From NCBI GenBank assembly GCA_964468725.1, contig CAYXVU010000229.1, positions 1-9,828 on the forward strand: a stretch of 9,828 nucleotides of DNA, read 5' to 3'. Made by a program: the position numbers and the translations under genes. Of this stretch, positions 1 to 5,295 are shown piece by piece (position 1 is the stretch's first letter; each line of letters begins with the position of its first letter). The DNA comes from CAYXVU01 sp964468725 (lineage in GTDB: Bacteria; Acidobacteriota; Blastocatellia; UBA7656). The notes under the pieces are model-generated. The model ran no database searches and was not told the origin of the DNA. It was given only the letters and a program-made list of their open reading frames with translations.

Positions 1-257
1 GTCTGCAAATTCTCTTCGATCATGGCGCAGGCTTGACGCGAGCGATCAACGAAGATGGCTTGACGTGCGCCGCGACTGAGGGCTTCGATGCCGACAGCGC
101 CCGATCCGGCGCACAGATCGAGCACCCGCGCGCCGCGAATCATCGGCGCGAGGATATTGAACAACGTTTCGCGCAAGCGGTCAGAGGTAGGCCGCACCGC
201 GAGCCCCGCAAGGGTGCGCAACCGTCTGCCACGATGGATTCCGCCAATAACTCTCAT
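1..257 (-). CDS. rsmD: 16S rRNA (guanine(966)-N(2))-methyltransferase RsmD, N-terminal part (cut by window edge)
   Basis: The first 85 codons are present and the gene continues beyond base 1. The reading frame opens with MRVIGGIHRGRRLRTLAG, followed by VRPTSDRLRETLFNIL and the SAM-binding motif I, DLCAGSGAVGIEALSRGA (about residues 47-64). All three blocks are hallmarks of RsmD, which methylates N2 of G966 in 16S rRNA using SAM during 30S assembly in the cytoplasm. The ATG at 257 matches the usual RsmD N-terminus, so the start is well supported. No clear Shine-Dalgarno sequence precedes it, but a sigma70-like promoter lies just upstream, so the leader would be very short. The gene diverges from the secreted protein gene at 395. 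The catalytic NPPY-type motif lies outside the window. Confidence 0.93.
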   Translation of the reverse strand, partial: MRVIGGIHRGRRLRTLAGLAVRPTSDRLRETLFNILAPMIRGARVLDLCAGSGAVGIEALSRGARQAIFVDRSRQACAMIEENLQ

Positions 258-272
258 GGATTCGATTTACTG

Positions 273-301
273 ATGATAGAAGATCGTCGCGCCCGCCTCA
301 A
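273..301 (-). promoter_or_regulatory. Putative sigma70-type promoter of rsmD
   Basis: Read on the minus strand, a TTGAGG -35 box (complement of 296-301) and a TATCAT -10 box (complement of 273-278) are separated by exactly 17 bases. They match the consensus at 4/6 and 5/6. The predicted transcript start is near 266, only about 9 bases before the ATG. This fits the missing Shine-Dalgarno sequence and suggests a nearly leaderless mRNA. The call is based on consensus matching only. Confidence 0.45.
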
Positions 302-326
302 CGTAGCCTGTGCGCGGAATTCGCGG

Positions 327-356
327 TTGACTTTTGGGAAATCAAAAACGCAGAAT
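327..356 (+). promoter_or_regulatory. Putative sigma70-type promoter of the 395-1389 gene pair
   Basis: TTGACT (327-332, 5/6 match to -35) and CAGAAT (351-356, 4/6 match to -10) are 18 bases apart. A GAGAAGGG ribosome binding site (383-390) follows, then the ATG at 395. The leader would be about 30 bases. Together with the oppositely directed rsmD promoter this makes 258-394 a divergent promoter region. Confidence 0.4.
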
Positions 357-394
357 GAAACCTCATCTGTCGGAGCCTCATCGAGAAGGGAAGT

Positions 395-1042
395 ATGGCC
401 AAAAGATTTTTCACTGCAATCATGGTTTCGTTGTGTCTGCTGACTGTAGCGATAGCTGCCGGACAGCAGACCGGCACGCTCAAAGGCCGCATCGAAGACC
501 CTAAAGGCAAACCCGTTGCCGGAGCCGATGTGCGCGTCATGAACAGTCGCACCCGTGCTCTGAGCGAGACGCAAACCAACTCGGCGGGCGAGTACACCTT
601 TGAGCTTGAACCCGACTCTTACACTGTGAGTTTCGACGCCGAAGGGTTTCAAGGCGGCAACTTGGTACAGATGCAACAGGTCGAAGCCGGTAAAGAGACC
701 ACCGTCAAAACCATTCAATTGCTAAAAGCCAAAAAGTCATCACTCATTCGCGGCGCGGTCTTTGACGCGAATGGCCAATCGCTGGCCGGTGTGCGAATCA
801 AACTCGTCCGCATCCGCACAGAAGAGGATGCGAAGAATAAGAAGGGCTTCGAATCATTGAGCCGCGATTACGTTTCGAATTCGCGGGGCGAGTTTGCTTT
901 TCGCCTGCCGTCCGTGCGGGCACGCTATCGTTTGACGGCGATGTTGGACGGCTACAAACCCGACACCAAAGAGGTGGATGTCAGCGAAAGCGAAGCCGTG
1001 CCGGTGGCCTTTTCGCTGGAACCTGTGACCAAAAGCAAGTGA
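395..1042 (+). CDS. Exported protein with two carboxypeptidase-regulatory-like domains
   Basis: The 215-residue product starts with a signal peptide: KR near the N-terminus, a hydrophobic core about 7-21, and a probable cleavage site after AIAAG near residue 23. Two beta-sandwich domains of the carboxypeptidase regulatory-like (CarboxypepD_reg) type follow. The first is about 27-108, with GRIEDPKGKPVAGADVRV and the end pattern NSAGEYTFELEPDSYTVSF. The second is about 117-208, with GAVFDANGQSLAGVRIKL and NSRGEFAFRLPSVRARYRL. Such domains are common in exported and TonB-linked proteins of Acidobacteriota and Bacteroidota and act as binding or spacer modules. No catalytic domain, transmembrane barrel or lipobox is visible, so the product is probably a free periplasmic or surface protein of unknown partner. 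The start is supported by GAGAAGGG four bases upstream. The stop overlaps the GTG start of the next gene. The family call is firm; the function is unknown. Confidence 0.85.
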   Translation: MAKRFFTAIMVSLCLLTVAIAAGQQTGTLKGRIEDPKGKPVAGADVRVMNSRTRALSETQTNSAGEYTFELEPDSYTVSFDAEGFQGGNLVQMQQVEAGKETTVKTIQLLKAKKSSLIRGAVFDANGQSLAGVRIKLVRIRTEEDAKNKKGFESLSRDYVSNSRGEFAFRLPSVRARYRLTAMLDGYKPDTKEVDVSESEAVPVAFSLEPVTKSK

Positions 1043-1389
1043 GCGCAGAACGTCAAAAACTCCATCCCCGTGCGGTGAGCGAGGCGGAACCTGCTGAGCC
1101 ACCGAAGGAGAAGCGCGTCGAATACCTGACGGCTCGGCAACTGGCCGAAGTTTTGCAGATTAGCGAATCAACCATTCATAAGCTCAGGCGGGCGGGGAAG
1201 ATTCCGGCGGTGGTATTGACTGAACGGTTGATCCGTTTCAATTTGAAAGATGTCAAACATGCCTTGCGCCCTGCGCAGACAGCGCGCACCGCTTCCGAGA
1301 TAGAAAACGAACCGGTTCATGAACCCAGCCCGCAACTCTCTTTTGATGACCTCTACGCCGAGTTCGACCCCAATCAGCCAGAGGCATAG
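1039..1389 (+). CDS. Small excisionase-type (MerR-like) helix-turn-helix DNA-binding protein
   Basis: This is a 116-residue protein. Residues about 29-76 (YLTARQLAEVLQISESTIHK, then LRRAGKIPAVVLTERLIRFN and LKDVKHAL) match the helix-turn-helix 'excisionase family DNA binding' domain: a helix-turn-helix, a short wing and an R-(F/W)-x3-D-(V/I) end. The 28-residue N-terminus is charged and probably disordered. The C-terminal tail (about 88-116) is acidic, with LSFDDLYAEFD, and could be a contact surface. The GTG start lies inside GTGA, overlapping the upstream stop by four bases, which points to translational coupling; no separate ribosome binding site is evident. No integrase or phage gene is nearby, so a role as a transcription regulator is more likely than excision. 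Its target is unknown; control of its own operon is a guess. Confidence 0.8.
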   Translation: MSAERQKLHPRAVSEAEPAEPPKEKRVEYLTARQLAEVLQISESTIHKLRRAGKIPAVVLTERLIRFNLKDVKHALRPAQTARTASEIENEPVHEPSPQLSFDDLYAEFDPNQPEA

Positions 1390-1424
1390 CGCGGAATTTG
1401 GCCGAAAGGTATCTCTATTAACTC

Positions 1425-1814
1425 TCAAAATTCGCTGCGTGACACCGATTTGAACTGCCCGTCCTCTGCGGCCACAAAATAAAAGAACTGAACGTCGGTG
1501 TTGTTCGGATCATCTTCAGGCTGCGACTCGGTCGGATTCAAGAGCCGCATGCTGAACCCCATCACCACATACTGCGAGCCATCCGAGTTGCCCGATCTCC
1601 AAGTCTTCCCGTAAAGCGATTCAAAGAGATTCTCCATCTTGTCGGCGCGCAACTCCGGCCCCTTGATCCATAACTCTGTGGAGTCCGGTATGTCGCCGTC
1701 AACCCAATCATCGGGAACCCGGCAATAGATCAGACACGGTTTGGGCGCTTGAGCAACGAAACCTGTATGGGTACGAAGCCCGTCTTGCAGAACGATCATG
1801 AGCGTTTGACTCAT
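1425..1814 (-). CDS. Conserved-looking protein of unknown function
   Basis: I do not recognise this 129-residue product. It has no signal peptide or membrane segment and looks like a soluble cytoplasmic protein. It has alternating hydrophobic strands at the start (TLMIVLQDGL, KPCLIYCRVP) and in the middle and end (QYVVMGFSMRLL, VQFFYFVAAEDGQFKSV), with an acidic loop of PEDDPNN. This pattern suggests a small alpha/beta or beta-rich fold. The ATG is preceded by AGAAGAAAG about 7-8 bases upstream, which supports the start. It runs convergently towards the HTH gene, with 35 bases between the stops and no hairpin terminator visible. It is separated by 125 bases from the TerC gene upstream on the same strand, so it may or may not be cotranscribed. 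Codon use resembles the neighbours. That it is a real gene is likely; the function is unknown. Confidence 0.65.
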   Translation of the reverse strand: MSQTLMIVLQDGLRTHTGFVAQAPKPCLIYCRVPDDWVDGDIPDSTELWIKGPELRADKMENLFESLYGKTWRSGNSDGSQYVVMGFSMRLLNPTESQPEDDPNNTDVQFFYFVAAEDGQFKSVSRSEF

Positions 1815-1939
1815 AGTGGTCTTTCTTCTCTCTGCCCATGCGGTTGGGTCAATCTCTCAACGATAAGCCTATCCGGCTTTGAGGCCAGGGATTCACTGCC
1901 CTGCTTGCGCGCTTCTTCCCGCCCCCTTCGGTTGGTCGG

Positions 1940-2332
1940 CTAATCCGATTTTGCTGTCGCTTCGCCTTCCGCAGGCACGTAGGGGTCGTGCAGCTTGACC
2001 GGAGCCGCATGCGGCTTTCTCAATTTGGTGTTAAGCACTTCGACGAATACCGAGAAGGCCATAGCAAAATAGATGTAGCCTTTGGAAATGTGTTGGTCGA
2101 AGCCTTCGGCGATCAGCGTCACGCCGATCAGCAATAGAAAACTGAGTGCCAACATCTTAAAGGTAGGATGGCGATGCACAAAATCACTGATCGGTCCGGC
2201 GAAGAACATCATAAAGATCACCGAAATGACTACGGCAGCAATCATGATTTGAAGCCGACTCACCATGCCGACCGCCGTTATCACCGAATCGAGCGAAAAG
2301 ACGATGTCGAGCAAGAGAATTTGCACAATCAC
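1940..2332 (-). CDS. C-terminal half of the TerC-type membrane protein
   Basis: This 130-residue segment is in the same frame, directly after the TGA. A GTG follows the stop at once (TGA GTG ATT GTG), so ribosomes could reinitiate there. It holds the second acidic motif (DIVFSLDS), about four membrane helices and the strongly conserved KGYIYFAM block, then a polar tail ending in EGEATAKSD. No good ribosome binding site of its own is visible: AAGG lies about 14 bases before the first GTG. The high conservation of this part argues against an old, decayed pseudogene. Confidence 0.55.
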   Translation of the reverse strand: MIVQILLLDIVFSLDSVITAVGMVSRLQIMIAAVVISVIFMMFFAGPISDFVHRHPTFKMLALSFLLLIGVTLIAEGFDQHISKGYIYFAMAFSVFVEVLNTKLRKPHAAPVKLHDPYVPAEGEATAKSD

Positions 2333-2710
2333 TCAGGCAAATGAAGCCTTCACTCGTGCCGACGCCTGCCCCTCGTCGCCTTCCAGCTTTTGATGAATCT
2401 CGTGGGTGCTTTTGGCTAATAAGAACAACCCGCCGCCCAGCAGAATCAGATCGCGCCCGGAGATTTCTTGATGGAGAACCGTAAAGAGCGGAGCCGTCAG
2501 GCGAATGATCCACGATAAGGAAAAGAGCAAGCCAATGCGGATGAACATCGCCAGCCCTAACCCAACCGTGCGCGCGCGTTTTTGTTGGTCAGCAGGCAAC
2601 TTCCCGGCCAGAATCGAGATGAAGATGACGTTATCAATGCCGAGAACGAGTTCGAGAGCTGTGAGGGTAGCGAAAGCTATCCAAGCTTGCGGATCCGTTA
2701 GCCAGTCCAC
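2333..2710 (-). CDS. N-terminal half of the TerC-type membrane protein
   Basis: This 125-residue open frame carries about three transmembrane segments (about 9-35, 48-70 and 86-100) and the first acidic motif, E20-L-V-L-G-I-D-N27. It ends with a polar loop (HEIHQKLEGDEGQ) and ASFA directly before the TGA. The GTG start is supported by AAGGAGAA at 2719-2726. Alone it lacks the second half of the pseudo-symmetric TerC fold, so it is unlikely to work as a transporter unless it assembles with the C-terminal half. Confidence 0.6.
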   Translation of the reverse strand: MDWLTDPQAWIAFATLTALELVLGIDNVIFISILAGKLPADQQKRARTVGLGLAMFIRIGLLFSLSWIIRLTAPLFTVLHQEISGRDLILLGGGLFLLAKSTHEIHQKLEGDEGQASARVKASFA

Positions 2711-2718
2711 GCCAATGA

Positions 2719-2726
2719 TTCTCCTT
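2719..2726 (-). promoter_or_regulatory. Ribosome binding site deciding the GTG start of the TerC gene
   Basis: AAGGAGAA on the minus strand lies about eight bases before the GTG at 2710. It fixes this non-ATG start, which also gives the family's typical N-terminus (WLTDPQAW). It shows that translation signals of the interrupted gene are intact. Confidence 0.65.
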
Positions 2727-2748
2727 ATCGTAAAGTTGACGACGCGAC

Positions 2749-2776
2749 ATTATACACAAGATGGGCAGTGGGCAAA
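2749..2776 (-). promoter_or_regulatory. Putative sigma70-type promoter of the TerC gene
   Basis: A perfect TATAAT (complement of 2749-2754) is preceded on the minus strand by a weak -35: TTTGCC at 16 bases or TTGCCC at 15 bases (complement of 2770-2776). The predicted start near 2742 gives a leader of about 30 bases that includes the ribosome binding site. The promoter lies between the upstream membrane gene and the TerC gene, so the TerC gene can be transcribed on its own. Confidence 0.5.
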
Positions 2777-2796
2777 GCGGCTCCTCGCTAGACCCT

Positions 2797-3189
2797 CTAC
2801 GAGGCGAAGTATCCGAACCAGGCGAAGTATCCGCCGACCCCTGTACAGACCGCCCAAACGACCTGGATAAACCCGGCTTGACCGAGCAAACGAGCCTTTG
2901 CCACAACAACGCGCGGGAAGAGAATCAACAGGCTCGCTTTCGCCATACCGCCCCACGCGATCAGGCGAATCAAAATTGCTGCCGGACTTGAGGTGTCCGT
3001 ATGGAGGAGCGCCAAGGCAACGCAAGCCATCAACAGCGCGATGGGAAATAAGGAGAAGGCGACGGTTGCGCTCTCTCGTTCCAGACCATCTAGCATCTCT
3101 TTGAAATGCTGGCGATCCAGCAGAATGGAAACTCCGCGAAGCAAGAGAACGGGTCCCAAAATCTTCGCCAGCAGAATCGTCGTCTCCAT
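2797..3189 (-). CDS. Small four-helix integral membrane protein, function unknown
   Basis: The 130-residue product has about four hydrophobic segments: 5-24 (ILLAKILGPVLLLRGVSILL), about 43-62 (VAFSLFPIALLMACVALALL), about 70-91 and about 105-128. A basic and acidic loop (DRQHFKEMLDGLERES) lies between the first two. I do not recognise a named family, and no catalytic motif is visible. The start is firm: GGGAGGAGA lies a few bases before the ATG. It follows the homoserine dehydrogenase gene by 51 bases on the same strand, so it may be the last gene of that operon. The C-terminus carries a duplicated short motif (GGYFAW then FGYFAS) encoded by a DNA direct repeat. The membrane location is clear; the role is unknown. 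Confidence 0.7.
   Translation of the reverse strand: METTILLAKILGPVLLLRGVSILLDRQHFKEMLDGLERESATVAFSLFPIALLMACVALALLHTDTSSPAAILIRLIAWGGMAKASLLILFPRVVVAKARLLGQAGFIQVVWAVCTGVGGYFAWFGYFAS
2802..2833. repeat. 14-bp direct repeat, period 18, inside the 3' end of the membrane protein gene
   Basis: AGGCGAAGTATCCG occurs at 2802-2815 and again at 2820-2833. On the minus strand it encodes the repeated GYFA motif at the extreme C-terminus. It looks like a small in-frame tandem duplication. Confidence 0.7.
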
Positions 3190-3240
3190 ACCCTCTCCTC
3201 CCTTCCCGACAGGCCACTCAATCCGTAGCCGGGTCTTTGA

Positions 3241-4242
3241 CTACGCACTCACTCGGAGCAAGTCTTCCAGTATGGTTTGCGAAATCGCATCGCGCCCTGA
3301 GGTCGCGTGGACGAGAAGGTCACCGCGATTCTGTGTGCGAAAGACGGCGGCTTTTGATGTGCCGGTGACCGAGTAAAATGGCGAACTCGAATCAATGATC
3401 TTCGGCGCGACGCTCACCCGCACGCGCCCTTGCCAGATGCGTGCCCGCCCGAGCAGGCGCACGATCTGCCCTCTGGCGCGCGCCGTTTCAATCAAGGCGT
3501 CGGTCTGCTGACCGATGCCGATGCGCGACACCTCAGCCAGCGTGGTTGTTGCTCCCATCAATGACTTGGCGAGAATGAGAGTCTTGACGACCGTATCCCA
3601 TCCGTCAATATCGAGCGTCGGGTCGGGTTCGGCGATGCCTGCCGCTTGCGCTGCGGCAAGCGCCGCGTCGAACGACACGCCGCGCGTCTGCATCTCGGTC
3701 AAAATATAATTGGTGGTGCCGTTGAGTATCCCTTTGATCTCGACGACACGCTCATGGTGTAACGCTTCCGGCGGGCAGACGCCGGTCGTACCCGCATGCG
3801 CGAAACGCGCGCCGCCGAGGCGTGCGGCTTCACTAAGCGCCTCAAAGCCATGCGCCAGCGAGCCTTTATCAACCGTGACAACGTGTGTGCCCTGTGCGAG
3901 CGCAGCTTGCAAATAATCGAGCGCCGGTTGGCCGTCCGTTAGATTGGTCGGCAGCGATTCAACCAATGCGGTGATGCCAGCGGCGGGCAAACGATGGATA
4001 AAATCGCCCACCTGTTCAACCCTCTCGCCTGCGGTTGCAACCCTCACGCGCTGTCCGGCGACTTTGCAGGCGATGATGTCTTGAATGCGCGCTTCGTCAG
4101 AGTGGATGACGCCGCCGCTGGTGTCGGCGACAGCGCCAATGCGAAACCGTATGGGGTATTGATCTTTTGTGCGTGCGAGGTAGTCAGCAAACGCGCGGCC
4201 AACATTGCCGAGTCCGAGCAAGGCGATCTTCTCTTCTCTCAT
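3241..4242 (-). CDS. hom: Homoserine dehydrogenase, short form without ACT domain
   Basis: Homoserine dehydrogenase reduces aspartate semialdehyde to homoserine with NAD(P)H, the branch point to Thr and Met, in the cytoplasm. The 333-residue product has an N-terminal Rossmann motif GLGNVG (10-15). It then has VDKGSL (124-129, equivalent to the usual TANK/VDK lysine loop), GILNGTTNYILTEM (171-184) and EPDPTLDIDGWDTVVK (205-220). D216 and K220 fit the catalytic Asp-Lys pair of the family. There is no C-terminal ACT domain, so the allosteric threonine inhibition seen in 430-residue forms is unlikely; the length resembles fungal Hom6. Two motifs are unusual: GTTGVCPP (151-158) stands where VGGGIP/VGAGLP is normal, and TSGRDA near the C-terminus stands where GxGAG is usual. 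A related dehydrogenase with another substrate is therefore possible. The gene follows the protease gene by 27 bases, probably in one operon. The start has a weak ribosome binding site. Confidence 0.8.
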   Translation of the reverse strand: MREEKIALLGLGNVGRAFADYLARTKDQYPIRFRIGAVADTSGGVIHSDEARIQDIIACKVAGQRVRVATAGERVEQVGDFIHRLPAAGITALVESLPTNLTDGQPALDYLQAALAQGTHVVTVDKGSLAHGFEALSEAARLGGARFAHAGTTGVCPPEALHHERVVEIKGILNGTTNYILTEMQTRGVSFDAALAAAQAAGIAEPDPTLDIDGWDTVVKTLILAKSLMGATTTLAEVSRIGIGQQTDALIETARARGQIVRLLGRARIWQGRVRVSVAPKIIDSSSPFYSVTGTSKAAVFRTQNRGDLLVHATSGRDAISQTILEDLLRVSA

Positions 4243-4269
4243 AAGAGCGCATTGTGTACCGAAACTCCG

Positions 4270-5274
4270 TCATTTCTCAAATACGGCGATGGCATTCGGA
4301 TAATCGATGGTAATGCGAAAATGGCGCAATCCATTGCCTCCAATCGCGCCCTCAACACGTTTGTCCATGAATTGCGACATGAATTGATGGAAATTTTTAT
4401 CCGCCCGCCGCGTGAACCAAACGGGGCCGACTTCATATCCGGCGATAAAGAGGCTCGGCACTTCGATCATCGCTTCTCCCGTGCCCTTCTCGGCCTTCTC
4501 AATCACGCGCCAATCGGGGTGTCGTTTGCGCCACTTCTCGAAGGTTGTCGTGGTAATGAAACTGGTCGCCCGTTCTGAGGCGCGACCGTCTCGGAGGGCG
4601 GCCAATGCCTCATCGGTTAAAAAAGTCGTCGCGCCGGTGTCGAAGAGTAAATCCAATGTCTCGCCATCAATCCCGACCTGAATTCTGGGAAAGTTGAGTG
4701 CGCGTTCGCCGCTTGCGTGCCGTTTGAATCCGAGTGCGACACGCTGCGGCGCTTGTTTGTTTGGCACATCGCCCGCCGCGCGTAGCAACAGGCGACGCTT
4801 GGGATAATCGAATGTCCATACACGCTCGCCAAACCATTCCTGTCCGAGCATGCCATCGAATTGAAAGTGAGATTCGGGACGTTGATTAGAGGGGGGAGCA
4901 AAAATCGGGATGCGCCCCTCGCGCGTCGGCGGAGCAGGAATCGAAGCCTGACGCTGAAAGGCGGGCAGAGAGGCTACGTAAAATGCTTCTTCACCGCTGC
5001 CGCTCAGATTGATTAGTTGGAGCTTGAGCCGCTCCGCTGCATCTCGGTAAAGGAAAAGACCGCCGCCAGTGTCTGTGAAGAGATTGAGTTTAACGCCCTC
5101 GGTTGTTACCGGCTCAAGGTAAAAGCGATGCTCTTGATAGCGCACCGGCAAGGCGACGGGCTGGTGGCGATGTTGCCCGAGCGATGAAGCGATCAGCGAC
5201 GTGGCCAGAACGCCGCTCAGCATCAACACCAAGAGGTTGCGAACGAGCGCCAAAGACCTGATGCGTAGCGTCAT
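4270..5274 (-). CDS. Exported retropepsin-like aspartic protease with two DTG lobes
   Basis: The 334-residue product begins with a signal sequence or anchor (R12, hydrophobic about 14-33). Two retropepsin-like (clan AA) units follow. Lobe 1 has TDTGGG with D68, then DGMLGQEWF (140-148) and a WTFDY strand (153-157). Lobe 2 has LLFDTGATTFLT with D212, then GAIGGNGLRHF (309-319) and ITIDY (321-325). The same order in each half (DTG, a hydrophobic-Gly-x-x block, then h-h-D-Y) suggests a bilobed, pepsin-like arrangement in one chain, each lobe giving one catalytic Asp. Lobe 1 has Gly after DTG where A/S/T is usual, so it may be degenerate. The substrate is unknown; the location should be periplasmic. 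The ATG is supported by AGAAAGGG six bases upstream. It lies 21 bases after the LEA-like gene and 27 before hom. The family call is strong; the two-lobe model is inferred. Confidence 0.82.
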   Translation of the reverse strand: MTLRIRSLALVRNLLVLMLSGVLATSLIASSLGQHRHQPVALPVRYQEHRFYLEPVTTEGVKLNLFTDTGGGLFLYRDAAERLKLQLINLSGSGEEAFYVASLPAFQRQASIPAPPTREGRIPIFAPPSNQRPESHFQFDGMLGQEWFGERVWTFDYPKRRLLLRAAGDVPNKQAPQRVALGFKRHASGERALNFPRIQVGIDGETLDLLFDTGATTFLTDEALAALRDGRASERATSFITTTTFEKWRKRHPDWRVIEKAEKGTGEAMIEVPSLFIAGYEVGPVWFTRRADKNFHQFMSQFMDKRVEGAIGGNGLRHFRITIDYPNAIAVFEK

Positions 5275-5295
5275 GGTGACCCTTTCTGTACCGGT

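Larger units (their letters stand above)
1940..2710 (-). pseudogene. TerC/YgdQ-family integral membrane protein interrupted by an in-frame TGA
   Basis: Read from the GTG at 2710 to the stop at 1940, one frame encodes about 255 residues, close to the roughly 240 of E. coli YgdQ. It is broken only by TGA at 2333-2335 (codon 126). Both halves keep the family signatures. The first half has ELVLGIDNVIF (20-30) and QEISGRDLILLGGGLFL; the second has LLDIVFSLDSVITAVGM just after the stop, HPTFKMLALSFLLLIG and KGYIYFAMAFSVFVEVLN. The paired ExxLGIDN and DIxFSLDS motifs are the acidic intramembrane motifs of TerC proteins, which are linked to metal ion (Mn) export and tellurite resistance. From memory, the residue at the stop aligns with Gly in YgdQ, one base away (GGA to TGA). 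A strong promoter and ribosome binding site remain. It may be a fresh nonsense mutation, a sequencing or assembly error, or a gene read by readthrough or reinitiation. Confidence 0.8.

Noticed and set aside
33..443. Plus-strand open frame of 136 codons at the left edge
   Set aside because: Antisense to the clear RsmD N-terminus, overlaps the start of the 395 gene, and has no domain-like pattern.
1039..1389. Phage or integrative element marked by the excisionase-type HTH gene
   Set aside because: No integrase, attachment-site repeat, tRNA or base-composition change is visible; this HTH type is common in ordinary regulators.
1865..1903. Terminator downstream of the TerC gene (AAGCC/GGCTT and CAGGG/CCCTG stems)
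   Set aside because: Stems of only five pairs, with no T-tract on the minus strand.
2333..2335. Selenocysteine at the TGA of the TerC gene
   Set aside because: I recall no Cys or Sec at this position in the family, and no obvious SECIS-like hairpin follows the codon. Not excluded by folding, which I could not run.
2333..2335. Genetic code with TGA as tryptophan
   Set aside because: Other genes here (for example those ending at 1042, 8643 and 9573) end in TGA at the expected family length.
2750..3217. Minus-strand open frame of 155 codons
   Set aside because: Overlaps the membrane protein gene in another frame; the 2797-3189 frame has the strong ribosome binding site and clean hydrophobic segments.
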